Assembly: GCA_945882005.1 (NCBI GenBank)
Contig: CAMCWG010000060.1
Span: 1-12,063 of the forward strand
Source: Bordetella parapertussis
GTDB lineage: Bacteria > Pseudomonadota > Gammaproteobacteria > Burkholderiales > Burkholderiaceae_B
DNA: 12,063 bases
Direction of reading: 5' to 3'
The position numbers and the translations under genes were made by a program. The notes beneath the pieces are model-generated. The model saw only the letters and a program-made list of their open reading frames with translations, ran no database searches and had not been told where the DNA came from. This document shows, in pieces, positions 1-8,093 of the stretch; position 1 is the first letter of the stretch; the number at the start of each line of letters is the position of its first letter.

Positions 1-1
1 T

Positions 2-925
2 ACCGTAGCTCTGCCGCAGATAAAAAAATATGGCTATAACGAACCTCTCTTTCTAGGAAGTATTGCAGCCGGTGGAACCCTTGGAATTTTGATCCCGCCT
101 TCGATCAATTTGGTCATTTACGGCGTACTGACGAATTCTTCAGTGCCAAAGCTCTATCTGGCAGGCATTATTCCTGGCTTGCTTTTAGCTCTACTGTTTA
201 TGGCCACGATTATATTTGCCTGTATCGCAAAACCTCGCTGGGGTGGTCAACGAATTCACGCGACATGGTCCCAACGGTTTAAGGCTTTGGTTCACCTAGT
301 TCCCCCCATGGGAATTTTCTTACTTGTTGTCGGCTCAATTTATGCTGGTGTCGCAACGCCAACGGAGGCTGCAGCCCTGGGGGTATTTGGTGCAATAGCG
401 CTTGCCGCCGCTTATCGACGGCTCAGCCTTGCGATGATGCGTGAGTCTATTGAAAATACGATGCGCGCTTCGGCAATGATTATGCTTATCGTGATCGGTG
501 CAAGCTTTCTGAACTTCGTGATGTCTGCTACAGGCTTAACGACGGCATTGACCAATGCAATATCGGGACTCGGCGTTTCTGCGCAATGGATGCTAGTGAT
601 CCTTGTGATATTTTATTTGGTACTCGGGTGCTTCATGGAAACACTATCGATGATGATAACAACGATTCCGATCGTTGCACCCGTCATGATTGCGTTAGGC
701 TATGACCCTATTTGGCTCGGAATCATCATCATCGTACTCGTTGAAGCAGCCTTGATCACGCCGCCAGTCGGTTTAAATCTGTTTGTTGTACAAAGCCTTC
801 GCTCGAGCGGCTCAATGACCCCAGTCATTGTGGGATCATTGCCTTTTGTTTTTGCAATGCTTGCCTTGCTAGTCCTACTAGCAGTGTTTCCAGATATCGC
901 TCTTTGGATGCCTAGATTTTTTTAA
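2..925 (+). CDS. dctM: TRAP transporter large permease (DctM), 3' part
   Basis: Large membrane subunit of a tripartite ATP-independent periplasmic (TRAP) transporter, which uses the cation gradient to import organic acids captured by a periplasmic receptor. The reading frame is open from base 2, so the gene begins left of the window; 307 codons are visible. Seen: GTLGILIPPS at local residues 25-34, a hallmark DctM loop; a run of hydrophobic helices; and ITPPVGLNLF at about 252-261, the matching C-terminal-half loop. The protein ends MPRFF before TAA. DctM proteins are usually about 425-450 residues, so roughly the first quarter to third is missing here. The TTG at 89 lies inside the conserved loop and is not the start. 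Its DctP and DctQ partners should lie upstream. It converges on the minus-strand operon with 5 bp between the stop codons. The substrate is unknown. Confidence 0.95.
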   Translation, partial: TVALPQIKKYGYNEPLFLGSIAAGGTLGILIPPSINLVIYGVLTNSSVPKLYLAGIIPGLLLALLFMATIIFACIAKPRWGGQRIHATWSQRFKALVHLVPPMGIFLLVVGSIYAGVATPTEAAALGVFGAIALAAAYRRLSLAMMRESIENTMRASAMIMLIVIGASFLNFVMSATGLTTALTNAISGLGVSAQWMLVILVIFYLVLGCFMETLSMMITTIPIVAPVMIALGYDPIWLGIIIIVLVEAALITPPVGLNLFVVQSLRSSGSMTPVIVGSLPFVFAMLALLVLLAVFPDIALWMPRFF

Positions 926-930
926 AAAAC
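926..930. other. Convergent gene junction, 5 bp
   Basis: The TAA of the TRAP permease (923-925) and the TAG of the reductase-GlcG gene (931-933, read on the minus strand) are 5 bp apart. The sequence around them holds a short self-complementary TTTTTTAAAAAA flanked by CTAG on both sides (913-933). There is no GC-rich stem, so I see no convincing intrinsic terminator for either transcript. Confidence 0.6.
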
Positions 931-3363
931 CTAGTCAGGAAGACCAATCGCCTTGAGCGCTGCCTCAGCACATTCCATGTCCTGAGAATAATGACCACCG
1001 CTCAAGCCAATGCCTCCAATCATCTGCCCATTCTCCATGATCGGGTAGCCACCCCCAAAAATAATGAATCTGGGTGTGTGCACAATGCCATGAATCAAGG
1101 GCGCGTCATCTTTAATGTATTCGTGCCATTTGTGCGTAGGGATCCCACCTGATATCGCTGTATGTGCCTTATCCTGCGCAATTTGAAGCGAGATCAGAGA
1201 GGCGCCGTCCATTCGAACAAACGCCTTAAGATGGCCCGCAGCATCGCATACAGCGATGGACATATTTACTTTTAGGACGCTCGCCTTTTCTCGTGCAGCC
1301 TTAATCGCCTTGAGTGCAGTATCTACGTCAATATTACGTACGGTGGTGCTCGACATTGGCATCTCCTTTCTAAAGTTAATATACCTACCTACAGATTCAC
1401 CTGCCTTGTGGCCATCCCGTGTTGCGCCCATTAGTCCTCGCGCCACACGACAATCGCCTACAAGATATAGCTCAAGATCGTATGCCTTAAGTGGCTCAAC
1501 CAGATCAACATTTGCGGCGCGCGGGGTCGAATACGACAAGAAGGAGATATTCTCGATCCGACCGAGATCTCCGTTGTAGACATTCTTGTACTCAAGCACC
1601 CCATCCTCAAATTCACTGGACCACACCGGCTCACTCAGCAACAGCATCTCAACTCTTGCCATCGATAGCCGACGCAAAATTCCCTGTCGCGTTACTAATG
1701 ATTCATCTTGTGCAATCAGCGCCCGAGGTGTCATCAAGACAACTCTTTCGAATCGTTGTGCCAAAAGCTCCACCGCAGCGTAGGTGCCTTCGGTGTGGTC
1801 CATATCGAAAACGACTGCAGTCCCCGCCTGACGAGAAGAAAGCTTCACAACATCTTGCATGGCATTTGGGAGATCGGTAACCCAACCCTCGCGTGCGATT
1901 TCCTCAGGGACCCATTCTGGCCGGTGCATCGTGCCACCAGTCGCCAGGATGACAGAATCGGGATTGAGAGACAGAATGTCGTGCAACTCAGCGCGCATAC
2001 CAAGACGGATATCTACACCCGCCCTCTGCGCACAGACCATCTGATAGTCATAAATACTGGTAATCGTCTCGCCCCCGGGAAGCTGGGCCCGCAGCCGAGC
2101 CTTACCCCCAACATCCGATCCAGTCCCCAACAAAGTCACCGAATGTCCGCGCGCTGCAGCAACCCAGGCCGCTTCCATCCCAGCAATTCCTGATCCGACA
2201 ACAACAACGCGATGCTTACGTTTTGCTGGTTTGGGCCACCAGTCGACCTCTCTCTTCTCCGCGACCCGCGGGTTATTGACGCACGCGAGCGGTTCACCAT
2301 AAGTAATGATGGTATCCCAACAGGTATTACACGAAATGCAGTAGCGGATATCGTTGGTTCGCCCTTGCATCGCCTTGTTGTACCAGGCAGGATCAGCCAA
2401 AAGCGTTCGCCCCATCCCAATTAGATCTGCGTCGCCTCGCGTCAATATCCCCTCGGCTTCAGCCGGGTCCGTAATTCGCCCCAAGGCCATGACCGCAACA
2501 TCATTGCACGATGCTTTCAGCTTTTTAATCAGACCGATATAAGGAACGTTAGGTCCGTTTCGGTCGGGTACGTGCGTCTCAAGCGATCGTGCGTGAGCGC
2601 CTTGAGCAAAACAAACATAATCAACCTCTTTTGAACGCGTAAAGAAGTCCGCCAAGATGGCGGCCTCCTCCGGCCCAATACTGTTCGGAATACCGTCATT
2701 GCTTGGCAGCTTCAAGCCAATAATGAAGTGGCGCCCGCACAAGTCCCGAATGCTTGAGACCAGCTCACGCACAAAACGTGTGCGATTTTCCCAATCACCG
2801 CCGTATTCATCGGACCGTCGGTTAGACCAGGGCGACATGAACTGACTAAAGAGATGTCCATGCGCTCCGGACAGCTCGACTCCACTAAACCCACAGCGTT
2901 GCAGCCGCACTGAAGACAACGCAAAATCTGCAATCAAGTTTTTTATTTCACTTCCGGTCAATGCATGCGGCATTGTCCAACTCAAATCATCCGGCAAGGC
3001 TGAGGGCGCAAGTGCGCTGTAGTTCCGGCCTGCATCGTGATGGCCTCGACCAGGATCTTGTATTTGACCGAGTAGCCTACAGTCGTGGCTTTCAACCGCA
3101 TCGGCCCAACGTTTTAGTCCGCCCAAGTTGTCGTCGTTCCAAACCCGAATCCGAGCAGGGTTTGTTTGATGAGGTGCCATGAGCAACGGCTCAGTAACAA
3201 TAAGTGCCGCGCCACCTTTGGCGCGGTTCTCGTAATACTGAATTTGACGATCGCTGACCTGGGACTGATATCCCATATGCGTTGTCATTGAGGCATGCGC
3301 AACGCGGTTACGCAACCGCTTGCCGGCTAGGACAAGCGGTTCAGAAAGTAGCGATGATGTCAC
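931..3363 (-). CDS. OYE/2,4-dienoyl-CoA reductase-like flavo-FeS reductase fused to a GlcG/HbpS domain
   Basis: An 810-residue protein. Residues 1-340 form an Old Yellow Enzyme TIM barrel (GAHGHLFSQFMSP at 166-178, then NRRSDEYGG and WENRTRF). C342, C345, C348 and C361 (CxxCxxCx12C) should bind a 4Fe-4S cluster. From about 384 there is a dinucleotide-binding domain with GSGIAG at 390-395. This order is that of FadH-type 2,4-dienoyl-CoA reductases and trimethylamine dehydrogenase, with FMN, 4Fe-4S and FAD/NAD(P)H parts. Residues 670-810 are a complete GlcG/HbpS (DUF336) domain with SIAVCDAAGH and GGIGLSGGHYSQD. The GTG start at 3363 gives the expected N-terminus for the barrel and lies 11 nt after the tctC stop, with a poor ribosome-binding site, suggesting translational coupling. 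The active-site signature is changed (S165, H168, H170). Cytoplasmic; substrate unknown. The in-frame fusion may instead be two genes joined by loss of a stop. Confidence 0.9.
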   Translation of the reverse strand: MTSSLLSEPLVLAGKRLRNRVAHASMTTHMGYQSQVSDRQIQYYENRAKGGAALIVTEPLLMAPHQTNPARIRVWNDDNLGGLKRWADAVESHDCRLLGQIQDPGRGHHDAGRNYSALAPSALPDDLSWTMPHALTGSEIKNLIADFALSSVRLQRCGFSGVELSGAHGHLFSQFMSPWSNRRSDEYGGDWENRTRFVRELVSSIRDLCGRHFIIGLKLPSNDGIPNSIGPEEAAILADFFTRSKEVDYVCFAQGAHARSLETHVPDRNGPNVPYIGLIKKLKASCNDVAVMALGRITDPAEAEGILTRGDADLIGMGRTLLADPAWYNKAMQGRTNDIRYCISCNTCWDTIITYGEPLACVNNPRVAEKREVDWWPKPAKRKHRVVVVGSGIAGMEAAWVAAARGHSVTLLGTGSDVGGKARLRAQLPGGETITSIYDYQMVCAQRAGVDIRLGMRAELHDILSLNPDSVILATGGTMHRPEWVPEEIAREGWVTDLPNAMQDVVKLSSRQAGTAVVFDMDHTEGTYAAVELLAQRFERVVLMTPRALIAQDESLVTRQGILRRLSMARVEMLLLSEPVWSSEFEDGVLEYKNVYNGDLGRIENISFLSYSTPRAANVDLVEPLKAYDLELYLVGDCRVARGLMGATRDGHKAGESVGRYINFRKEMPMSSTTVRNIDVDTALKAIKAAREKASVLKVNMSIAVCDAAGHLKAFVRMDGASLISLQIAQDKAHTAISGGIPTHKWHEYIKDDAPLIHGIVHTPRFIIFGGGYPIMENGQMIGGIGLSGGHYSQDMECAEAALKAIGLPD
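1354..1370 (-). promoter_or_regulatory. Internal ribosome-binding site and ATG for the GlcG part
   Basis: Inside the fusion gene, GAAAGGAG (1363-1370, minus strand) lies 6 nt before an in-frame ATG at 1356-1354 (residue 670). This is exactly where the GlcG/HbpS homology begins. It is at least as strong as any other ribosome-binding site in the operon. Translation from it would give a free 141-residue GlcG-type protein (931-1356), the usual size for the family. That such a protein is made is an inference. Confidence 0.55.
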
Positions 3364-3374
3364 TTTAAAGAGCT

Positions 3375-4379
3375 TTACTTCAAACGCCCTGTTTTGACAT
3401 AGAACGCACGCTCAGCCTGCGCCATCTTATCAAGCTCCGCTGTGGCGGTTGCCGGGTTGGTCAAGAGCGGATCAGCATATGCACCCAACTTTGCAAACTC
3501 TGCTGTCAAGGCTGGTGTACGTACCGCGGCGTTAATCATTGCGGCCAAGTAGGCTTTGCGATCGGCAGGCGTACCTTTAGGCACGACAGCTAAACGAATG
3601 ATGTTCCAGACGATGTCTTTAGTTCCGAAGATTTCGTTGAAGGTCGCCACATCCTTCATATTACTAAGACGACTACTACTGGCAACAGCAATTGGCTTGA
3701 CCTGATTAGCCTGCAAATAACTCTCAAACTCACCGTAAAAACCTTGTGCAATGTCGACGTTTCCACCTAACAAGGCAACAATGCCAGGTTTACCGCCCTG
3801 GAACGGCACCCGAAGGAACTTTGCCCCGGTCGCAGCTTCAATCTGGTCTATCAGGTACTCCCACATACTGCCTGGCACAATCGCAACGCGCACGGTACCT
3901 GGCTTATCCTTGGCTGCCTGAACGATTTCTTTAGCCGACTTACCAGCGAAGGGTCCCTTCGTGGCAGACACCCAGGCAAGTGCGTCGCTATTGATGTAGG
4001 CGATAGTCTCCAGATTCGACAAGGACCATTTGTCCTTGCCGCGCAGCATCGCGTCACCCCAAACCAGATTGGCCAGAATGCCTACCGTATAACCATCGGG
4101 CTTAGCTTGTGTTGCGAGGTAGGCATGTCCAACCATGCCCGCACCACCGGTACGATTATTCACCAGGATCTTGTCACCACTGACTTGCTCGGCATATTTT
4201 GCGAGCTGACGCGCCGTGAGATCCATCCCGCCGCCAGCTGGGTACACGACGGTGTACTCAATTGACTGCGTTGGAAAATCCTTTGGCTTTAGCTTCGCCA
4301 CATCAGGTGATACTTGTGCCATAGCTGTTGCCGAGGCGGCTGCAGCGAGCACGCTAATAAAAGAGTGGATCATTTTCAT
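3375..4379 (-). CDS. tctC: TTT transporter periplasmic receptor (TctC/Bug family)
   Basis: Periplasmic solute-binding protein of the Bug (Bordetella uptake gene) family that delivers an organic acid to TctAB. It has 334 residues, the usual length. An N-terminal signal peptide is visible (residues 1-21, ending ATAMA before QVSPD). Two typical ligand loops are present: YPAGGGMDLTARQLAKY, whose Asp is the family's ligand-contacting position, and NNRTGGAGMVGHAYLA, followed by KPDGYTVGIL. The start is ATG at 4379, directly abutting the TAA of tctA, with AGGAGA at 4387-4392 spaced 7 nt, so the two are almost certainly co-translated. A second ATG two codons in gives nearly the same protein. Because it follows tctBA directly, it is the cognate receptor; the Bug protein further upstream is a second receptor. 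Ligand unknown. Confidence 0.93.
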   Translation of the reverse strand: MKMIHSFISVLAAAASATAMAQVSPDVAKLKPKDFPTQSIEYTVVYPAGGGMDLTARQLAKYAEQVSGDKILVNNRTGGAGMVGHAYLATQAKPDGYTVGILANLVWGDAMLRGKDKWSLSNLETIAYINSDALAWVSATKGPFAGKSAKEIVQAAKDKPGTVRVAIVPGSMWEYLIDQIEAATGAKFLRVPFQGGKPGIVALLGGNVDIAQGFYGEFESYLQANQVKPIAVASSSRLSNMKDVATFNEIFGTKDIVWNIIRLAVVPKGTPADRKAYLAAMINAAVRTPALTAEFAKLGAYADPLLTNPATATAELDKMAQAERAFYVKTGRLK

Positions 4380-5873
4380 TTATATGTCTCCTACGGGTTG
4401 ATTCAACTTTCGTTGACGAAAAACTAGCACTGCCAAAATCAAACTTATACCAATCAAACAGGCCGCAATCGGCCTCTCAGCAAAAATCAACATTCCGTGT
4501 GGCGACATCACTAAGGACTGCCGTAACGATTGTTCAAGCATTGGCGCCAGAACAAACGCGATTAAGAATGGTGAAAACTCATACTGCAGTTTACGCAGGA
4601 CATAGCCCACAATGCCAAAACCAAGCATGACCCACAAATCGAAAACGTTTTTATTTGCGGAGTATGTTCCAACAACGGCCAACAGCAAGATCAAAGGAAA
4701 CAATACCCGATATGGCACCCTGAGGCACTGTACCCATAACCCGATCAGGGGTAAGTTTAGAAGCAGCAAAAAGACGTTGCCTACGTACATACTTGCGACC
4801 ACTCCCCAGAATAAATCTGGTCGCTGTGTGATGAAGGTTGGCCCCGGCTGTACGCCTTGAATCACCAATGCACCCAGCAATAAAGCCGTAACAGCATTGC
4901 CAGGGATACCCAATGTAAACAATGGGATCATGCCCCCAGAAACGGCTGCGTTATTCGCGGCCTCGGGGCCTGCGACGCCTTCGATCGCCCCTTTGCCGAA
5001 TCGTTCAGGGTTCTTTGCCAAACGCCTCTCGAGTGTGTAGGACACAAACGACGCCGTTACTGGCCCTCCACCGGGAACAAGTCCGAGGAAAAAGCCCAAA
5101 AAACTACCGCGCATCATGGGCTTCCAGGATGCCTTCCAGTCGCTGAATGAAGGCCAAAGTCCTCGCACTTTTTCTGCAAGTAACTGGTTCTTTACGATCG
5201 TTTCACAGTTCGCGAGAATTTCCGCTACGCCATACAGGCCGATCACGACGGACAAAATCTCGATCCCGCCCGCTAGGTTCACGTTATTCAACGTAAAGCG
5301 ATCTTGTCCGTTAACGATGTCCATTCCAACGGTTGCGGCAAGAAACCCGAGGGCAATCATCAGGATGCCCTTCACCTTAGACCCACCGATCATGTAGAGA
5401 GTCGAAACAAGCCCAAGCACCATCAATCCAAAGTTTTCGGGCGGACCAAAACTAATTGCGACAGAAGCTAATAAGGGTGAAAAGAAAGTCAAAGCCACCA
5501 AGGAAATGGTGCCTGCGATAAACGAACCGATCGCTGCCATACCGAGTGCTGCGCCCGCACGGCCTTGTTTAGCCATCGCATGTCCATCGAGCGCTGTGAC
5601 GACTGATGCAGCCTCGCCCGGTATATTCACCAAAATCGAAGTTGTCGAGCCTCCGTACATCGCACCATAGAAAATCGCGCACAACATCCCAAGCCCTGCG
5701 ACCGGAGACATCTGAAAGGTAACGGGCAAGAGCAGCGCCAACGCCGCGAGAGGCCCAATACCAGGTAAAACACCAACCAAGGTCCCAACCAAACTACCCA
5801 GGAAACAGAAGTACAAGTTTTCAGGTGTAAACAACACCGAAAATCCCATCGCTAGGCCATTGATTGCCTCCAT
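4380..5873 (-). CDS. tctA: TTT transporter large permease (TctA)
   Basis: Large membrane subunit of the tripartite tricarboxylate transporter, a secondary importer driven by an ion gradient. The N-terminal part carries the family signature: GVLPGIGPLAALALLLPVTF, then YGAMYGGSTTSILVNIPGE, then ALDGHAMAKQGRAGAALG. A second GxxPGxGP-like loop (GLVPGGGPVTASFVSYTLE) starts the second half, as expected from the internal duplication of TctA. Many hydrophobic helices and a length of 497 residues fit the family. I place the start at ATG 5873 because it overlaps the tctB stop as TGATG and gives the typical N-terminus MEAINGLAMGFSVLFTPENL. A TTG at 5885 would add four residues and is less likely. The stop touches the tctC start. 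Substrate unknown. Confidence 0.95.
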   Translation of the reverse strand: MEAINGLAMGFSVLFTPENLYFCFLGSLVGTLVGVLPGIGPLAALALLLPVTFQMSPVAGLGMLCAIFYGAMYGGSTTSILVNIPGEAASVVTALDGHAMAKQGRAGAALGMAAIGSFIAGTISLVALTFFSPLLASVAISFGPPENFGLMVLGLVSTLYMIGGSKVKGILMIALGFLAATVGMDIVNGQDRFTLNNVNLAGGIEILSVVIGLYGVAEILANCETIVKNQLLAEKVRGLWPSFSDWKASWKPMMRGSFLGFFLGLVPGGGPVTASFVSYTLERRLAKNPERFGKGAIEGVAGPEAANNAAVSGGMIPLFTLGIPGNAVTALLLGALVIQGVQPGPTFITQRPDLFWGVVASMYVGNVFLLLLNLPLIGLWVQCLRVPYRVLFPLILLLAVVGTYSANKNVFDLWVMLGFGIVGYVLRKLQYEFSPFLIAFVLAPMLEQSLRQSLVMSPHGMLIFAERPIAACLIGISLILAVLVFRQRKLNQPVGDI

Positions 5874-6313
5874 CACCAACCCCAAGGACCACGAGGCAAT
5901 GACATGCCAAGCAAATGACCAAAGACATAGACGATCACAGAGACCGAGACTAGCGTCAGAATGACAGACTCAAGAACTCTTGAACGCTCTACTGTTTGCA
6001 GCAACACAAAAGTAGTCAATGCACTTGAAATTGCAAAGCCTAGGTAGGGCAGCGCCACTGTCAACCCAATCAGTCCGCCAAGAACCCCAAGTATGCGTCG
6101 ACGCCCCGTTGAGGCAGGCCAGTCAGGATTGACCACTCGCGTAGACCGACTGATCATGAGCATCAAGCCACACAGCGTGATGATGACACCACAAATCATC
6201 GGAAAAAGGCCGCTATCGGGCCCCATAGAGCCGAACAGGCCTAGCGACCAGGCGTTGGCCATCGTCGCCAAACCTAGCACAACCCAGAGCAAATTCAATC
6301 CGCGCTCAACCAC
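5873..6313 (-). CDS. tctB: TTT transporter small permease (TctB)
   Basis: Small membrane subunit of the tripartite tricarboxylate transporter. It has 146 residues with four hydrophobic segments (about 7-25, 35-53, 75-105 and 110-135). GPDSGLFPMICGVI at 32-45 corresponds to the GPxxGxFP element usual in TctB. TctB sequences diverge strongly, so the position directly before tctA is part of the evidence. The start is GTG at 6313 with GGAGG at 6320-6324, spaced 6 nt. The stop overlaps the tctA ATG by one base (TGATG), which indicates translational coupling. The order tctB-tctA-tctC differs from the tctC-tctB-tctA order of the classical Salmonella citrate system. Confidence 0.88.
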   Translation of the reverse strand: MVERGLNLLWVVLGLATMANAWSLGLFGSMGPDSGLFPMICGVIITLCGLMLMISRSTRVVNPDWPASTGRRRILGVLGGLIGLTVALPYLGFAISSALTTFVLLQTVERSRVLESVILTLVSVSVIVYVFGHLLGMSLPRGPWGW

Positions 6314-6343
6314 GCACGACCTCCAAAAAAACTGCGATGGCTA

Positions 6344-7069
6344 TCATTTGCCTGCAAGCAAGCAGCCATAACCAGGCACAACAGGCTGCACGCCTGCAAT
6401 ACGCAAACAGTTCCACATCATTGCGGCCACGCTGGAGATTACCGGCTTACCGATGTCCTTTTCAAGTGCATCTAACACTTCGACGGTGGGCATTCCAACA
6501 CCACTCAAAAATATCACCTCCGCCTCAGGCGTGTTAGCAGCTTTTGCCAACGCATACGCTCGAGCTGGCGTCTCTTCATAAATATTACGAACATTCTCCA
6601 GGCGCCGATAATTAACGACCTTTAAGCCGTAACTTTCCAAGGTAGCTTTGCCTGCCAACGTTTGCGCTTCTGCGTAAGGCGTTCCAAGCGCAACCTTCTT
6701 TACACCCAGCTCTGCCATCGCTGCAACGACACTGACAAACGCCGATGTAAAACGAATGTCATATTGCTTTTCAAGGCGCGCAGTCAGAGCGATTTCACCT
6801 TCCCGGCCAAGCATGTAGCTTGATGCGGTATGCGCCAGGGCGATAACCTGCGGTCGCAAGTGCGCCAACATTTCTGTTTGCTCATCAATGTGATCTAACT
6901 GGCAGCGCGTGCGGGCATCCTGCCCAGCGTGGTCGCCCGTGACCCCACGTGCGATCATCCGGCCAAAATGTACAGACACACCTTTAGGAGCCATCGAAAT
7001 CAACTCAGGCTCCACATTTGGATTTCCAGGCGGCAATAAAAATCCTAATCTTGCTCTCCAACCGTCCAA
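6344..7069 (-). CDS. Maleate isomerase/arylmalonate decarboxylase-like protein lacking both catalytic cysteines
   Basis: A 241-residue cytoplasmic member of the Asp/Glu racemase superfamily, closest in pattern to maleate cis-trans isomerases and arylmalonate decarboxylases. Seen: LPPGNPNVEPE at 12-22, VIALAHTASS at 75-84, LGTPYAEA at 128-135, LENVRN at 157-162, LSGVGMPT at 188-195, and the C-terminal PVISS...LRIAG. By remembered comparison with Nocardia maleate isomerase, N16, Y132 and N162 match pocket residues. The two catalytic cysteines are H80 and G190 here; the only cysteines are C56, C221 and C236. The reaction is therefore uncertain: a racemase or isomerase using two cysteines is unlikely. 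The start is TTG at 7069, supported by AAAGGAG at 7077-7083 with 7-nt spacing. It lies 34 nt after the orphan receptor gene and 30 nt before tctB, consistent with processing of the imported acid. Confidence 0.82.
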   Translation of the reverse strand: MDGWRARLGFLLPPGNPNVEPELISMAPKGVSVHFGRMIARGVTGDHAGQDARTRCQLDHIDEQTEMLAHLRPQVIALAHTASSYMLGREGEIALTARLEKQYDIRFTSAFVSVVAAMAELGVKKVALGTPYAEAQTLAGKATLESYGLKVVNYRRLENVRNIYEETPARAYALAKAANTPEAEVIFLSGVGMPTVEVLDALEKDIGKPVISSVAAMMWNCLRIAGVQPVVPGYGCLLAGK

Positions 7070-7103
7070 GGTCGCTCTCCTTTAGAAATTGTTTGACCAG
7101 TGA

Positions 7104-8069
7104 CTAAGGTTTTGCCGCCGCTTTTATGACCGCGGACCATTTGGCCATCTCTTGCTTGATGTGCGCATTCACTTCGTCGGGCGACCCAATTTTTGTTTGG
7201 ACAGATATATTTGCCAAGCGCTCCTCTGTCTCTTTATTTTTGAGCGCTGTCGTAATTGCCGTATTCAGCTTCGTAACAATGTCCTTAGGGGTACCCGCTG
7301 GAGCCACAAAGAAAAAAGACACTTCGGTAAACATTTTGGGAATACCCGCTTCTTTTACTGTGGGAACGTCGGGCAGTTTGGCTAAACGTTTATCTCCTGT
7401 CACAGCAAGTACACGCACCTTGCCGCTCTGTGCAAGACCAACCGCTGACGGGGCAGTCGTGAACCAAACTTGAATTCTTCCCGCCAGAACATCTACTTGG
7501 GCATCGGATGTACTCTTGTAGGGAATCATCACCATATCAAGATTACCAGCTGCCTTGAGCATCGAACCGAGGTAGTCCGATACGCTGCCGGAAGGCCCGT
7601 TGTAGTTCAACTTACCTGGATTCGCTTTGGCCAAAGCAACCAGCTCACTTAGCGATTTGGCAGCGACCGCAGGGGGTACTGCAACAACATACGGTAGGCC
7701 TGCAGCAAAGCCGATCGATTCAAAATCTTTCGACAAATCGGTTTTAACCGCCGAATTAGAGACCTGATTAATAATGCCGCTCGTACTTGTCAAAAAGATG
7801 GTGTAGCCGTCCGGTTTTTGTTGCGCAACATAGTCTGTCGCGATATTGCCGGTCGCACCCGCCTTGTTTTCGACAACCACTGTCGTATTCAGGATACCGG
7901 TCAACTTTTGCGCGATCTCGCGGGCAATCAAATCGTTACCGCTGCCAGGACCGTAAGGTACGACGATCGTAATCGGTCGTGAGGGGTAAGACTGCGCTAG
8001 CGCCACGCCGCAAGACAGGGCCACACAAGATAGGAGCGTCGCAACGCCACGCTTAAATATTTGTCTCAT
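7104..8069 (-). CDS. Second Bug/TctC-family periplasmic receptor
   Basis: A 321-residue periplasmic binding protein of the Bug family with a clear signal peptide (residues 1-25, ending GVALA before QSYPSRP). The first ligand loop VVPYGPGSGNDLIAREIA carries the family Asp, and the second reads VENKAGATGNIATDYVA followed by KPDGYTIFL. Near the end, VAPAGTPKDIVTKLN is also typical. It differs widely from the other receptor in this operon, so it is not a recent tandem copy. The start is ATG at 8069 with an AAGGA ribosome-binding site. Bug proteins are often encoded far from any permease; this one sits in the same transcription unit as tctBA and may share that permease or act as a sensor. Its ligand is unknown. 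Confidence 0.93.
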   Translation of the reverse strand: MRQIFKRGVATLLSCVALSCGVALAQSYPSRPITIVVPYGPGSGNDLIAREIAQKLTGILNTTVVVENKAGATGNIATDYVAQQKPDGYTIFLTSTSGIINQVSNSAVKTDLSKDFESIGFAAGLPYVVAVPPAVAAKSLSELVALAKANPGKLNYNGPSGSVSDYLGSMLKAAGNLDMVMIPYKSTSDAQVDVLAGRIQVWFTTAPSAVGLAQSGKVRVLAVTGDKRLAKLPDVPTVKEAGIPKMFTEVSFFFVAPAGTPKDIVTKLNTAITTALKNKETEERLANISVQTKIGSPDEVNAHIKQEMAKWSAVIKAAAKP

Positions 8070-8093
8070 TATGTTTCCTTTATTTTTATATTT

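Noticed and set aside
913..933. CTAG-flanked TTTTTTAAAAAA as a bidirectional terminator
   Set aside because: It is AT-only in the stem and self-pairs with no loop, so it would be a poor hairpin.
1491..2193. Overlapping plus-strand open frames opposite the reductase gene, the longest 161 codons
   Set aside because: They have no recognisable domain, read as low-complexity Arg/Ser/Pro-rich protein, and lie fully antisense to a strongly conserved gene.
931..3363. Naming the reductase fadH
   Set aside because: The domain order matches FadH, but the cysteine spacing (CxxCxxC) and the altered active site resemble trimethylamine dehydrogenase as much, and the GlcG fusion is not part of FadH.
5874..5885. 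TTG start for tctA at 5885
   Set aside because: The ATG at 5873 forms the classic TGATG overlap with tctB and gives the usual TctA N-terminus.
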